A DNA stretch of 64,000 bases, from the NCBI GenBank assembly GCA_963822985.1, contig CAWGJU010000005.1, positions 247,991 to 311,990 of the forward strand, given 5' to 3'. Shown here piece after piece: positions 7,972 to 18,444 of the stretch (positions are counted from its first letter, which is position 1; every line of letters starts with the position of its first letter). A program made the position numbers and the translations under genes. The stretch comes from Thermohalobaculum sp963822985 (lineage in GTDB: Bacteria; Pseudomonadota; Alphaproteobacteria; Rhodobacterales; Rhodobacteraceae). The notes under the pieces were generated by a model. The model was not told where the DNA came from. It worked only from the letters and a program-made list of their open reading frames with translations, and did not search any database.

Positions 7972-9366
7972 ATGAGCGTCCTGATCCTGTTCCTGCTGAT
8001 CATCGCCCTGCTGCTGATCGGCGTGCCGATCGCGGCGGCGCTGGGCCTCGCCTCGATCATCTTCCTGCTGGTCTTCAGCGATGCCTCGATGGCGTCCGTC
8101 GGTCAGACATTCTTCAACGCGATGGCGGGGCACTACACGCTCACGGCGATCCCCTTCTTCATCCTGGCCTCGACCTTCATGTCGACGGGCGGGGTGGCGA
8201 CGCGGATCATCCGCTTTGCCATCGCCTGTGTCGCGCACTTTCCCGGCGGCCTGGCCATCGCCGGCGTCTTCGCCTGCATGATGTTCGCGGCGCTCTCGGG
8301 CTCGTCGCCCGCGACCGTGGTCGCGATCGGCACCATCGTCATCAGCGCGATGCGCCAGGCCGGCTACACCAAGGAGTTCGCGGCGGGCGTGATCTGCAAT
8401 GCCGGCACGCTCGGCATCCTCATCCCGCCCTCGATCGTCATGGTCGTTTACTCGGCGGCCACCGATGTCTCGGTCGGCCGCATGTTCCTCGCCGGCGTCG
8501 TGCCCGGTATCCTGGCCGGGCTGATGCTTATGTTTGGCATCTACGTCGTCGCGCGGTGGCGGAAAATGCCCCGCGGCCAATGGCAGGGCTGGGGCGAGGT
8601 GCTGGACAGCTTCGGGGACGCGTTCTGGGGGCTCCTGCTGATCGTCGTCATCATGGTCGGCATCTACGGCATTCCCGGCGTGACGAACGCGCTGTTCACG
8701 CCGACCGAGGCCGCGGCGGTCGCGTCGGTCTACGCCTTCCTGGTCGCCTGCTTCGTCTACCGCGACATGGGGCCGCTCAAGGCCGCGCCGGGCGGTCGTC
8801 CCGTGCCGCTCTGGCGCCGACCCTGGGCGCTGGTGACGGCGATCGTCCATCCCGACACCAAGCATGCGCTGTTCGAGAGCGGACGGCTGACGGTGATGCT
8901 GATGTTCATCATCGCCAACGCGCTCCTTCTGAAGCACGTGCTGACGGACGAGCAGATCCCGCAGGAGTTGGCACAGATGCTGCTCGGCGCAGGGCTCGGG
9001 CCGATCAGCTTCCTGATCGTCGTCAACCTGATCCTGCTGATCGGCGGCCAGTTCATGGAGCCGTCGGGGCTGATCGTCATCGTCGCGCCGCTGGTCTTTC
9101 CGATTGCGATCGAGCTTGGCATCGATCCGATCCACCTCGGCATCATCATGGTCGTGAACATGGAGATCGGCATGATAACGCCGCCGGTCGGCCTCAACCT
9201 GTTCGTCACCTCGGGCGTCGCGAACATGTCGGTCATGGCAGTGGTCAGGGCGGCGCTACCGTTCCTGGGCATCCTGTTCGTGTTCCTGATCCTGGTTACC
9301 TACATTCCGTTCCTCTCGACCTGGCTGCCGACACTGCTGATGGGCCCCGAACTGGTCGTGAAGTAG
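7972..9366 (+). CDS. dctM: TRAP transporter large permease DctM
   Basis: The 464-residue, highly hydrophobic protein has about a dozen membrane segments. It shows family patterns such as LLIGVPIAAALGLAS near the start, AALSGSSPATVVAIG, and GILIPPSIVMVVY in the middle, and EIGMITPPVGLNLFV near the end. DctM is the sodium-coupled translocation subunit of TRAP transporters. It completes a dctPQM unit directly downstream of the sugar-acid enzymes, so the imported solute is probably an acidic sugar or related carboxylate (inference from context). The start at 7972 lies 3 bases after dctQ. Confidence 0.93.
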   Translation: MSVLILFLLIIALLLIGVPIAAALGLASIIFLLVFSDASMASVGQTFFNAMAGHYTLTAIPFFILASTFMSTGGVATRIIRFAIACVAHFPGGLAIAGVFACMMFAALSGSSPATVVAIGTIVISAMRQAGYTKEFAAGVICNAGTLGILIPPSIVMVVYSAATDVSVGRMFLAGVVPGILAGLMLMFGIYVVARWRKMPRGQWQGWGEVLDSFGDAFWGLLLIVVIMVGIYGIPGVTNALFTPTEAAAVASVYAFLVACFVYRDMGPLKAAPGGRPVPLWRRPWALVTAIVHPDTKHALFESGRLTVMLMFIIANALLLKHVLTDEQIPQELAQMLLGAGLGPISFLIVVNLILLIGGQFMEPSGLIVIVAPLVFPIAIELGIDPIHLGIIMVVNMEIGMITPPVGLNLFVTSGVANMSVMAVVRAALPFLGILFVFLILVTYIPFLSTWLPTLLMGPELVVK

Positions 9367-9383
9367 ATGCGCGCGACAGCACC

Positions 9384-9437
9384 CTCGGCATGAAGGGCAG
9401 CATCAGCGAGTTCGATCTCGGGGCCATGCGTGCGCCC
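9384..9437 (+). pseudogene. Possible scrap of a serine recombinase gene in a 430 bp gap
   Basis: The interval 9367-9797 has no convincing gene. A short plus-strand stretch reads LGMKGSISEFDLGAMRA, close to the MKGSISEFELGVLRAR block of large serine recombinases, after which similarity is lost. The fragment is only about 18 codons, so this is a weak call. The rest of the gap, up to the mucR ribosome site (AAGGAGAC), shows nothing recognisable apart from probable promoter sequence. Confidence 0.4.
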
Positions 9438-9797
9438 AAAGGCGAAAACGCCGGCGCCGAGGATTTCGATCGCCGGTCTCGGCGCAAAGGTTCCCCGCAG
9501 TCCATGCCGCCGTCTGCAACCAGTTCGATGTCCGACGCGGCCTGATCTCCCGACGCACCATGAAGGCCTCTCGATCATCGGGGTCGCCCTCCTATGGTGC
9601 GGTCTCGGCCGGATCGCACCGTAGCCTGCCGGCGATCATAGATCGCAGCGTCAAGAAGCGAGGCGAAATTCGTTGCAACGTCCGTGCGGAATGGTAGAGA
9701 CGCGGCAGATGAACGAAAAAACCTGACGGCGGCGGACTGCCTCGTAGAAGTCGGCCAGACGACCCGCTCGCACCCTGAAACGAAGGAGACATTCTTA

Positions 9798-10268
9798 ATG
9801 ACAGATCGTGTCATCGATCACGACGACCTGCTGCAGATCACCTCGGACATCGTCAGCGCGCATGTCTCGAACAATCCGGTGCCGCTGGGCGAGCTGCCCG
9901 GCCTGATCCAGACAGTTTATTCGACGCTGAACGGGCTGAGCGCCCCGGCTCCCGAGCCAGAAGTCGAGCTGAAGCCGGCCGTCAATCCGAAGAAGTCGGT
10001 GACCGACGACTACATAGTCTGCCTCGAGGACGGCAAGAAGCTGAAGATGCTGAAGCGCCATCTTTCGACGGCCTACGATATGACGCCCGCCGAGTACCGG
10101 GCGAAGTGGGGCCTGCCGCACGATTACCCGATGGTGGCGCCGGCCTATGCGAGGAAGCGGCAGGAGCTCGCTAAGAAGATCGGGCTCGGACGCAAGCCGC
10201 GCATCGTCGAGGCCGAGTCCACACCGCAGCCAAAGGCCAGGCGATCGCGCGCAAGGACGGCAGCCTGA
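9798..10268 (+). CDS. mucR: MucR/Ros-family transcriptional regulator
   Basis: The 156-residue protein is a MucR/Ros zinc-finger regulator, a DNA-binding protein that in alphaproteobacteria controls surface polysaccharide, motility and cell-cycle genes. N-terminal SDIVSAHVSNNPVPLGELPG is the oligomerisation region, and residues 71-130 hold the finger and the conserved YRAKWGLPHDYPMVAPAYA tail. Cys75, Asp78 and His88 sit where zinc ligands are expected, but the second His is replaced (Ala92-Tyr93), a variant seen in some family members. A ribosome site (AAGGAG) precedes the ATG. The gene stands alone. Confidence 0.92.
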   Translation: MTDRVIDHDDLLQITSDIVSAHVSNNPVPLGELPGLIQTVYSTLNGLSAPAPEPEVELKPAVNPKKSVTDDYIVCLEDGKKLKMLKRHLSTAYDMTPAEYRAKWGLPHDYPMVAPAYARKRQELAKKIGLGRKPRIVEAESTPQPKARRSRARTAA

Positions 10269-10383
10269 GGCTACAAAGCCGTCCCGCGGCGCCGGAGGGT
10301 GTTGGTGATCAGGTCGCCGGTTCCGAGGAGTCGATCACCTCGAAGTCATGGGTGATCGCATGGAGGCGGGGAGCGAAATCCGA

Positions 10384-11100
10384 CTACGATGCAAGCTCTT
10401 CGATTTCGGCTGCATGCTCTGCCGATAAGCCGAGCCGCTGGCGCAGGTCCGCGAGATAGGTCCGGTTCTGTTGTGTCTCTCCGTCTATGGCCGCGCGCGA
10501 GGCGAAATAGAACTCCTCGGCGGTCTCCTGATCGCGCACCCGCCCGAGCAACTCGTCGAGCGGCTTGGGATTGGCAAACTCTCGCTCCACGATACGCCGA
10601 TCCTCGGAGCCCCCGCCGGCTGCGTCGACCTCCTGCATGATGCCGGTACGCTCTGCCTCCGAGAGGGCGCCATCGGAATAGGCCGCCGTCACCATCGCGC
10701 GCAGGAGAAGCAGAGCCGTCTCGTCGCTGAGTTCGGCTGCAGCGCGTTCGCCCTCCTGCAGCTCGGCTGCTCCGCCGGCCTGTTCTCCGGTCGGCTCCGG
10801 CCCGGACGTCGCACCGCCGCCGGTAATGCGATCGGCAACATTCTGGATCAGCCCGCCGATTCCGCTTCCGGAACCGGTAGCGGTGCTTTGACTGGAGCTT
10901 CCTGCATTGCGTGCTTGGTGGTCCTGGTAGGCTCGGTAGGCCATGTAGCCAAGAGCGGCTATGCCGAGCTTTCCTCCCATGCCGCGTCGCCGACGACCGA
11001 GCCCGCCGAGCATGGCTGCCGTTCCGAGGCTCCCACGCCGACGACCGCGCCCGGCCATGCGGGAGGCAAGCATCATTCCAAGTACGCGCTTGAGGCTCAT
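10384..11100 (-). CDS. DUF533 (TerB-like) protein
   Basis: The 238-residue protein has a basic N-terminus, a Gly-rich segment, a short hydrophobic stretch (KLGIAALGYMAYRAYQDHQ), and a C-terminal helical domain, ALLLLRAMVTAAYSDGALSE and onwards, typical of DUF533/TerB-like proteins. The Asp/Glu pattern DGxLSExE resembles the acidic site of TerB folds. The function of DUF533 is unknown; inner-membrane association is likely. It is a single gene on the minus strand with no operon partners. The 115 bp between it and mucR contain nothing I recognise. Confidence 0.8.
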   Translation of the reverse strand: MSLKRVLGMMLASRMAGRGRRRGSLGTAAMLGGLGRRRRGMGGKLGIAALGYMAYRAYQDHQARNAGSSSQSTATGSGSGIGGLIQNVADRITGGGATSGPEPTGEQAGGAAELQEGERAAAELSDETALLLLRAMVTAAYSDGALSEAERTGIMQEVDAAGGGSEDRRIVEREFANPKPLDELLGRVRDQETAEEFYFASRAAIDGETQQNRTYLADLRQRLGLSAEHAAEIEELAS

Positions 11101-11224
11101 GAGACCTATCCTGCGTCACCGATCACCGGAAACGGGCGAACTTGCGCAGGCGTTCCTCCGATGCGCGATGCCGGGCGCCGCCTGAGCGTGGGCTCACTTC
11201 GTGCGGGCTTTCTTAAGCGCCCAG

Positions 11225-11724
11225 AGCGGTTGGCGGCCTCGACCGTGGCGATCCCGGCGAGCCGCAACTCGGGCGGCAGGCGGCTCTGCAGCGTGCCGAA
11301 CGCCCGCTCCATGCGGCCGCGCGCCTCCGGCGAGTAGGACGGGATGTGGGTGATGCCGAGCTGCGAGAGCGCCCGGCCGACCTGCGTCGGCCTGGTCTTG
11401 TCGACCTTGCCGCCGGACCTCGGCGTATAGAAATAGTGCGAGCCGCGATCGGTGTAGAGCGCGCGGAACAGGCCGTGCGCGGCGATCGTCTCGGCCAGGC
11501 CGACAAAGCTCGAGGCGGTGCCTTCTTCTGCCACCAGGACCGCCGAGTAGATCGCCCCCGTCGCGTCGTCGAGGGTGACGACGAGATCGAGATCACGGTC
11601 GAGCGCGCCGAGCCAGCGATGCGTCGAGCCATCCTGAACAGCAGCATGCCGGGCAGCGGCCGGCGCTCGCGCTTCTTGCGGTGCCTGCCGCCGCGCCGCT
11701 TCTGCGCCGCCACCAGCCCGGCCG
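11225..11724 (-). mobile_element. Truncated copy of the 56.9 kb insertion sequence
   Basis: These 500 bases match 57409-57909 of the complete insertion sequence almost base for base; I see at least four substitutions and one deleted G (near 11636). The piece encodes the middle of the DDE transposase, including YTDRGSHY and EARGRMERAFGTLQS. It lacks the N-terminal helix-turn-helix, the C-terminus and both terminal repeats, so it cannot be active. It shows the element has moved in this genome more than once. Flanks 11101-11224 and 11725-11861 show no gene. Confidence 0.9.
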
Positions 11725-11861
11725 GCTCCTTGGCAGCTCTGGTCCGCCGCGGCACCGACCCTTATGCTGGGCGCGTCCGCGCACCGGCGCGAAGTCGCTC
11801 CCGCCCCGGACCTCTCCATGCCCTTGCCTGCGCGCGGGCTTCCGGCGTATCAGCCCGGGCC

Positions 11862-12707
11862 ATGCTGGATGCGACCGATGACGCGATGCTGGGGCGGCTT
11901 TATGCGGGCGCTCCGCAGAGGCTGGAGTTCCGCAAGCTGCGCAAGCGCCTCCTGCGCGAGACGCGGGCGGCGATCGAGACCTATGGCATGGTCCGGTCCG
12001 ACCGCGAGACCCCCGACCGCTGGCTCGTCTGCCTGTCGGGCGGCAAGGACAGCTACACGCTGCTCGCCGCGCTGATCGAGATGCGCTGGCGCGGGCTGCT
12101 GCCGGTGGACCTGCTGGCCTGCAATCTCGACCAGGGGCAGCCCGGCTTTCCGCAGACGGTGCTGCCGGAGTATCTGGGGAAATTGGGCATTCCGCACCGG
12201 ATCGAGCGGCGGGACACCTATTCCGTCGTCGTCGACAAGGTGCCCGAGGGGCGAACCTATTGCGCGCTCTGCTCGCGGCTGCGGCGCGGCAACCTCTACC
12301 GGATCGCGCGGGAGGAGAAGTGCACGGCGGTGGTGCTGGGCCACCACCGGGACGACATCCTCGAGACGTTCATGCTGAACCTGTTCCATGGCGGGCGGCT
12401 GGCGGCGATGCCGCCCAAGCTGGTCAACGAGGACGGCGACCTGATGGTGCTGCGGCCGCTGGCCTTCGTGGCAGAGGAGGACTGCGCCCGGTTCGCTCGC
12501 GCGATGCGGTTCCCGATCATACCCTGCGATCTCTGCGGCAGCCAGGAGGGGCTGCAGCGCGTGCAGGTCAAGCGCATGCTGGACGAGTGGGAGCGGGCGA
12601 GCCCCGGCCGGCGCGCGATCATGTTCAAGGCGCTGACGAGCGTCCAGCCAGGCCACCTGGCTGACCCGGCCGCGTTCGATTTCACCGGGCTGGCCCCGAC
12701 GGGCTGA
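11862..12707 (+). CDS. ttcA: tRNA 2-thiocytidine synthetase TtcA
   Basis: The 281-residue protein is a PP-loop ATPase of the TtcA family, which thiolates cytidine 32 of some tRNAs using an iron-sulfur cluster. The PP-loop SGGKDS is at residues 59-64. Cysteines 134 and 137 (TYCALC) and 222 and 225 (PCDLC) supply the expected cluster ligands, and LGHHRDDILETFMLNLFHGG is the family core. The start at 11862 gives a normal length; the frame is open further upstream into IS-derived sequence, which I exclude. Identification is secure. Confidence 0.93.
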   Translation: MLDATDDAMLGRLYAGAPQRLEFRKLRKRLLRETRAAIETYGMVRSDRETPDRWLVCLSGGKDSYTLLAALIEMRWRGLLPVDLLACNLDQGQPGFPQTVLPEYLGKLGIPHRIERRDTYSVVVDKVPEGRTYCALCSRLRRGNLYRIAREEKCTAVVLGHHRDDILETFMLNLFHGGRLAAMPPKLVNEDGDLMVLRPLAFVAEEDCARFARAMRFPIIPCDLCGSQEGLQRVQVKRMLDEWERASPGRRAIMFKALTSVQPGHLADPAAFDFTGLAPTG

Positions 12708-12784
12708 GGGTGGAGGGCGCAGCGCCTATGTGGGCTGGCGGGGCACCGACCGCCGTGCAACGAAGCGGTCGACCGAGAATTGTA

Positions 12785-13414
12785 TCAGACCTCGAGCTCC
12801 TTCGAGGGGATGATGGGGAAGAACACGCCGCCCGAACGCAGGCCGAACCAGCGGCGGCCGTCGACCTCCTGGTCCTCGCCGATCTCGACCAGGCGGTAAT
12901 AGCTCTTGCGGTCGATCAGCGCCTCGAGGCCGCGGCGGACGTGGACGTATGGCGAGGGCTCGCCCGTCTGGGGGTCGCGCTCGACGCGGATGGGGTTCTC
13001 GGGGCCCGCCACCGTCTTGTCGCCGACATTGGTCTCGAAGGTGATGGTCTGGTTGGGACCGGGCTCGGCGACCTCGAAGTCGACCGCGACGAAGGGCGCG
13101 TCGTCGACCGTTATGCCGATCTTCTCGACGGGGGTCACGAGGTAGTGCCGTCCGTCCTCGAGCTTCAGCACCGAGGCGAACAGCTTGACCAGCTCCTTCC
13201 GCCCGATCGGCGTGCCGAGATACCACCACATGCCGTCGCGCGAGATGCGGATGTCGAGATCGCCGCAATAGGGCGGGTTCCAGAGATGCACCGGCGCCGG
13301 GCCCCGCGCGCCTTTCGTCGCCGCCTGCACGGCCTTGGCCAGGCTGTCGGCCGCGCCCGGGTCGCCGGAGGCCACCGCATCGCCGGCGCGATCAGGATTT
13401 TGTGTGTGCGTCAT
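12785..13414 (-). CDS. DUF1285 domain protein
   Basis: The 209-residue protein carries the DUF1285 core: NPPYCGDLDIRISRDG, MWWYLGTPIGRKELVKLFAS, LVTPVEKIGI and VDDAPFVAVDFEV. The family has a two-domain beta-rich fold and no established biochemical role; it is widespread next to moxR clusters in alphaproteobacteria. Here it lies divergently from moxR with 87 bp between the start codons, so the two share a promoter region. The start MTHTQN at 13414 fits family length. The frame is open far upstream antisense to moxR, which I ignore. Confidence 0.88.
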   Translation of the reverse strand: MTHTQNPDRAGDAVASGDPGAADSLAKAVQAATKGARGPAPVHLWNPPYCGDLDIRISRDGMWWYLGTPIGRKELVKLFASVLKLEDGRHYLVTPVEKIGITVDDAPFVAVDFEVAEPGPNQTITFETNVGDKTVAGPENPIRVERDPQTGEPSPYVHVRRGLEALIDRKSYYRLVEIGEDQEVDGRRWFGLRSGGVFFPIIPSKELEV

Positions 13415-13501
13415 TCGATCGGCCCTGTTCCTTTCCGCAACCGTACATAGGTACAATGCAGAGTTCCGGCGCGACCGTTGCGCCCGCTCCGGAGACAGTG
13501 A

Positions 13502-14497
<996 letters not shown>

Positions 14498-14511
14498 GGC
14501 GGGCCGGCTGA

Positions 14512-15406
14512 ATGGCCGAGGCGGGCCACCCCCGCGCCGGCGCGCTGCGGCGCGATTCGGAGAAGATCTCCGGCACGCTGCCGCCGCTGCTGGTGGAGGC
14601 CGAGCGGCTGGTCTCGACGCTGGCGGTGGGCGTTCACGGGCGCAGGCGGGCCGGGGTGGGCGAGACTTTCTGGCAGTACCGCACGGCCCAGCCGGGCGAC
14701 AACCTCACGCAGATCGACTGGCGGCGCTCGGCGCGTTCGGACCGGCTCTTTATCCGCGAGATGGAGTGGGAGGCGGCCGAGACGGCGCTGCTGTGGTGCG
14801 ACCGCGCCCGCTCGATGGACTATCGCTCGGACCGGGTGCAGTGGTCCAAGGCCGAGCGCGCGCGGTTGCTGACGCTGGCCATCGCCGTCCTGCTGAACCG
14901 CGGCGGCGAGCGCTTTGCGCTGCTCGGCACCGAGGCGGCGCGGCCGCGCACGGGCGAGATCGCAGCTGATGCGGATGGCGGCGCTGCTGTCGCAGGCGCA
15001 GTTGAACCCGCCCGATTTCGGCGCGCCGCCGGCCGGGCTGATGCCCAAGGCCGGCAAGGCGGTGTTCTTCTCGGACTTCATGGGGCCGCGCGACGCGGTC
15101 TTCCCGGCGCTGCTGAACGCCGCGGGCCAGGGCACGGGCGGCGTCTTCGTGATGATCCTCGACCCAATCGAGGAGGAGTTTCCCTTCCAGGGCCGGACCC
15201 GGTTCGAGAGCGTCGCGCGCGCCGTGCGGCACGACACTGACGAGGCGGGCAGCCTGCGGGCCAAGTATCTGCGGCGGCTGGCCGAGCGGCGCGACGACCT
15301 CGCTTCCGTGGCGCGCCGGGCGAACTGGCAGCTGATCCTGCACAGGACGGACGAGAGCCCGCGCAAGCCGCTGGTCCGGCTGCACGGCATCCTCGGCGGC
15401 GGGTGA
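14512..15406 (+). CDS. DUF58 domain protein (apparent frameshift)
   Basis: DUF58 proteins accompany MoxR ATPases and are thought to be substrates or adaptors. The N-terminal part shows the family hallmark GVGETFWQYRTAQPGD followed by IDWRRSARSDRLFIREMEWE. The C-terminal part (LMRMAALLSQAQLNPPDFG, GKAVFFSDFMGP, RANWQLILHRTDE) is one frame over; they join near 14955-14965. Corrected length is about 298 residues, normal for the family. A single-base sequencing error is the simplest cause. It ends 14 bases before the next start. Confidence 0.85.
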
Positions 15407-15419
15407 TGGAGGGCGCGTG

Positions 15420-18320
15420 ATGTTGACGTCTGGGGTCGCTTGCGTTTCTCAACCCTTGGGTGCTGGCGGGGCTGGCCGCCCTGCCGGTGCTCTGGTGGCT
15501 GCTGCGCGCGATCCCGCCCAGCCCGAAGACCCAGGTCTTCGCGGGCGTCAGGCTGCTGCTCGGGTTGCAGGACGAGGAACGGCAGACCGACCGCACGCCC
15601 TGGTGGCTGCTGCTGCTGCGCTGCCTGGCGGTAGCGGCGGCGCTGATCGGCTTTTCGCAGCCGGTGCTGAACCTGGCCGAGCGCATTGGCGGGGGCGGCG
15701 GGCCGCTGCTGGTGCTGATGGATGCCGGTTGGGCCAGCGCGCCCGACTGGGCCGAGCGCAGCGCCGCCGTGCGCGAGATCCTGGCCGAGGCCGACCAGGG
15801 CGGGCCGCGAGGTGCTGTTCTGGCCGACCGATCAGGCCGACAGCGCAGGAGGGTGCGCCGCCGCTGGCCTCGGCCAATGCGGCGGCGGGCGAGCTTGCCA
15901 GCGCCGAGCCGCGGCCCTGGGCGCCCGACCATGCGGCGGTGCTCGACGGCGTTGCGGGCCGGCGGGCCGTCGACGTTCGGCGAGACGGTGTGGCTGCATG
16001 ACGGGCTGGCGCATGCGGGCACTGACGAGCTGTTGGGCTATCTCTCGCGTCAGGGGCGGCTGCGGCTGATCGGGCCGGCCGAGGTGGCGCGCGGGCTGAC
16101 GCCGCCCCGGCTGGAGGAGGGCGTGCTGACGGCCGACGTGCTGCGCGCCGACGGCGGTGCGGGCGCCGGGACGGAGGAGCCGCCGACGTCGTCGCCATGG
16201 CGGCGGCCGAGGGCGGCGGCGAGCGGCGGATCGCCGTCGGCCGGGCCGCCTTCGCGGGCGGCGCGACGCGCGCGGCGGTCGACGTTCGACCTGCCGACCG
16301 AGCTGCAGAACGAGGTGACGCGGATCGCGCTGGCGCTGGGCCCGAGTGCCGGCGGCGCCGCCTTTGCCGACGGGGCGATCCGGCGCGTCTCGGCCGGGCT
16401 GGTGGCGCCGGCCACCGAGGACGCGGTGCGGGGCCTGATTTCTCCCGTCTTCTACCTGGAGAAGGCGCTGGTGCCCTGGGCCGACCTGACCCGAGGCGGC
16501 ATCGAGACGGTGCTCGCGGGCGATCCCGCGGTGGTGATCCTGGCCGACCAGGGCGAGATGACGGATGCCGAGCGCGCCGCTTTGGCCGAATGGGTCGAGG
16601 CGGGCGGCCTGCTGGTGCGCTTTGCCGGGCCGCGGCTGGCGGCCGCCATCGGCGCGCAGAATTTCGGCGCCAGCGCGCTGGTCGGGGGGGACGACCCGCT
16701 GCTGCCCGTCCGGCTGCGCCGCGGCGGGCGGGTGCTGGGCGGGGCGCTGGCGTGGACGACGCCGCGCGCGCTCGGGCCTTTCGATCCGGCCGGGCCGTTC
16801 CGGGGGCTCGCGGCGCCGGGCGAGGTCGAGGTGCGCACCCAGGTGCTGGCCGAGCCCTCGCCTGATCTCGCCGGCCGCGTCTGGGCGACGCTGGAGGACG
16901 GCACGCCGCTCGTCACCGGCAAGAGCCTGGGCGATGGTCATGTCGTGCTGTTCCACGTCTCGTCCGATGCCGAGTGGTCGTCGCTGCCGCTCTCGGGCCT
17001 GTTCGTCGAGATGCTGGGGCGACTGATGGCGCTGGCGCCGGGCCGGACCGCGGGGGTGCCGGATTCGGCGGCGCTGGAAGGCACGCTCTGGCGGGCCGAG
17101 ACGCTGATGGGCGGCGACGGCGCGCCGCGGCCGGTCTCGTCGCTGGTCGAGCCGGTGGCGGGCGAGCGGCTGGCGGCCGGCGGCGCCGGCCCCGAGCCTG
17201 CCGCCCGGCGTCTACACGCGCGGCGGCGCGGTCGGGCAATGCGGCGGGCACGGCCGACAGCCTGGTCGTCAACCTCATGACTGCCGAAAGCGAGCTCGCG
17301 CCGTTCCCGCCGGCGCCGGCGGGCGCGATTGTCGAGACGCTGGGCGGCGAGGCGCCGGCGCGCTACGGCCCCTGGCTGATCGGGCTGGCGCTGCTGATCG
17401 CCTGCGTCGACGTGCTTGGCACGCTGGTCGCCTCGGGACGGCTGGCGGTGCGCCGGCGCGGCGCCACGGCGGCGGCGAGCGCGCTGCTGGTGCTGCTGTT
17501 CCTGGCGCCGGAGGCCCGGGCGCAAGCCGAGCAGGCCCCGGCCGAGCAGGCCCAGGCCGAGGATGTCGCGCCCGGGTCGGTCGCCGCCACGGCCGAGACG
17601 ACACTGGCCTATGTGCGCACGGGCGACCGGCGGCTCGACGAGGTCTCCGAGCGCGGCATGGTCGGGCTCGGCAACGAGCTGGCGCGCAAGACGGCCGTCG
17701 AGCCGGGGCCGCCGGTCGGCGTCGTGCCGGGCGCTGACGAGCTGAGCTTGTACCCGGTGCTCTACTGGCCCCTGACAGGGGCGACCTTGCCGGGGCGCGA
17801 CGCGCTCGAGGCGCTGGCCGGCTATATCCGCAACGGCGGCATGCTGATCATCGACACGCAGAACGGCGCCTCGGGCATGGGCGGCGCCTCGGCGGTCGAG
17901 ATGCGCGAGATCGCGCGGGCGCTGAACCTGCCGCCGCTGGCGCCGGTCGGCGAGGACCACGTGCTGACGCGGACCTTCTACCTGCTTTCGGATTTCCCTG
18001 GGCGCTGGCGCGGCGGCCGCGTCTGGGCCGAGGCGCCGCCGCTGCGGGCGGACGGCGGCGAGACGCCGCCGGCGGACATTCCGCAATTCGACCGGGTCGA
18101 CGACAATGTCTCGCCGGTGCTGGTGGGCTCGGCCGACTGGGCCTCGGCCTGGGCGGTCGACGAGACCGGCATGCCGATGTTCCCGATCGGCCGGCCCGGC
18201 GACCGGCAGCGCGAGATGGCCTATCGCTTCGGCGTCAACGCGGTGATGTACGCGCTGACGGGCAACTACAAGTCGGACCAGGTGCACGCCCCCGCGGTGC
18301 TGCAGCGGCTGGGCCAGTGA
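15420..18320 (+). CDS. DUF4159 domain membrane protein (multiple apparent frameshifts)
   Basis: The corrected product would be about 965 residues. It has an N-terminal BatA-like membrane region (FLNPWVLAGLAALPVLWWLL), a long extracytoplasmic or VWA-like middle (FDLPTELQNEVTRIALAL), a further membrane segment (YGPWLIGLALLIACVDVLG), and a C-terminal DUF4159 domain (FYLLSDFPGRWRGGRVW, SPVLVGSADWASAW). The ATG at 15420 reads MLTSGSLAFLNPWV once one G is dropped from the GGGG at 15432-15435. Further frame changes are needed near 15803, 15842, 15960, 16175, 16285 and 17170-17215. So many shifts in a region where the encoded protein stays recognisable suggests poor base quality; a true pseudogene is the alternative. 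Confidence 0.75.
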
Positions 18321-18387
18321 TGCAGGTGACCATTGCAATTATTTCGTCAGGGCTCGGCTCGATAGGGGCATCTGCCGAGCGGCGTGA

Positions 18388-18421
18388 GATCGTCCGGTCA
18401 GGCCGGGCGATGACGGCGATC
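18388..18421. repeat. Dispersed CCGG-type palindrome
   Basis: The sequence GTCCGGTCAGGCCGGGCGAT followed by GACGGCGATC is a degenerate palindrome. It resembles the CCCGG-tcaa-CCGGGC-ATGACGG intergenic repeats common in alphaproteobacteria. Related copies lie at 26013-26047, 27393-27463 and 43110-43173. It sits in the 124 bp between the DUF4159 gene and the next gene. Confidence 0.5.
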
Positions 18422-18444
18422 GAGACCGGAGGGTAGAGGGCGTG

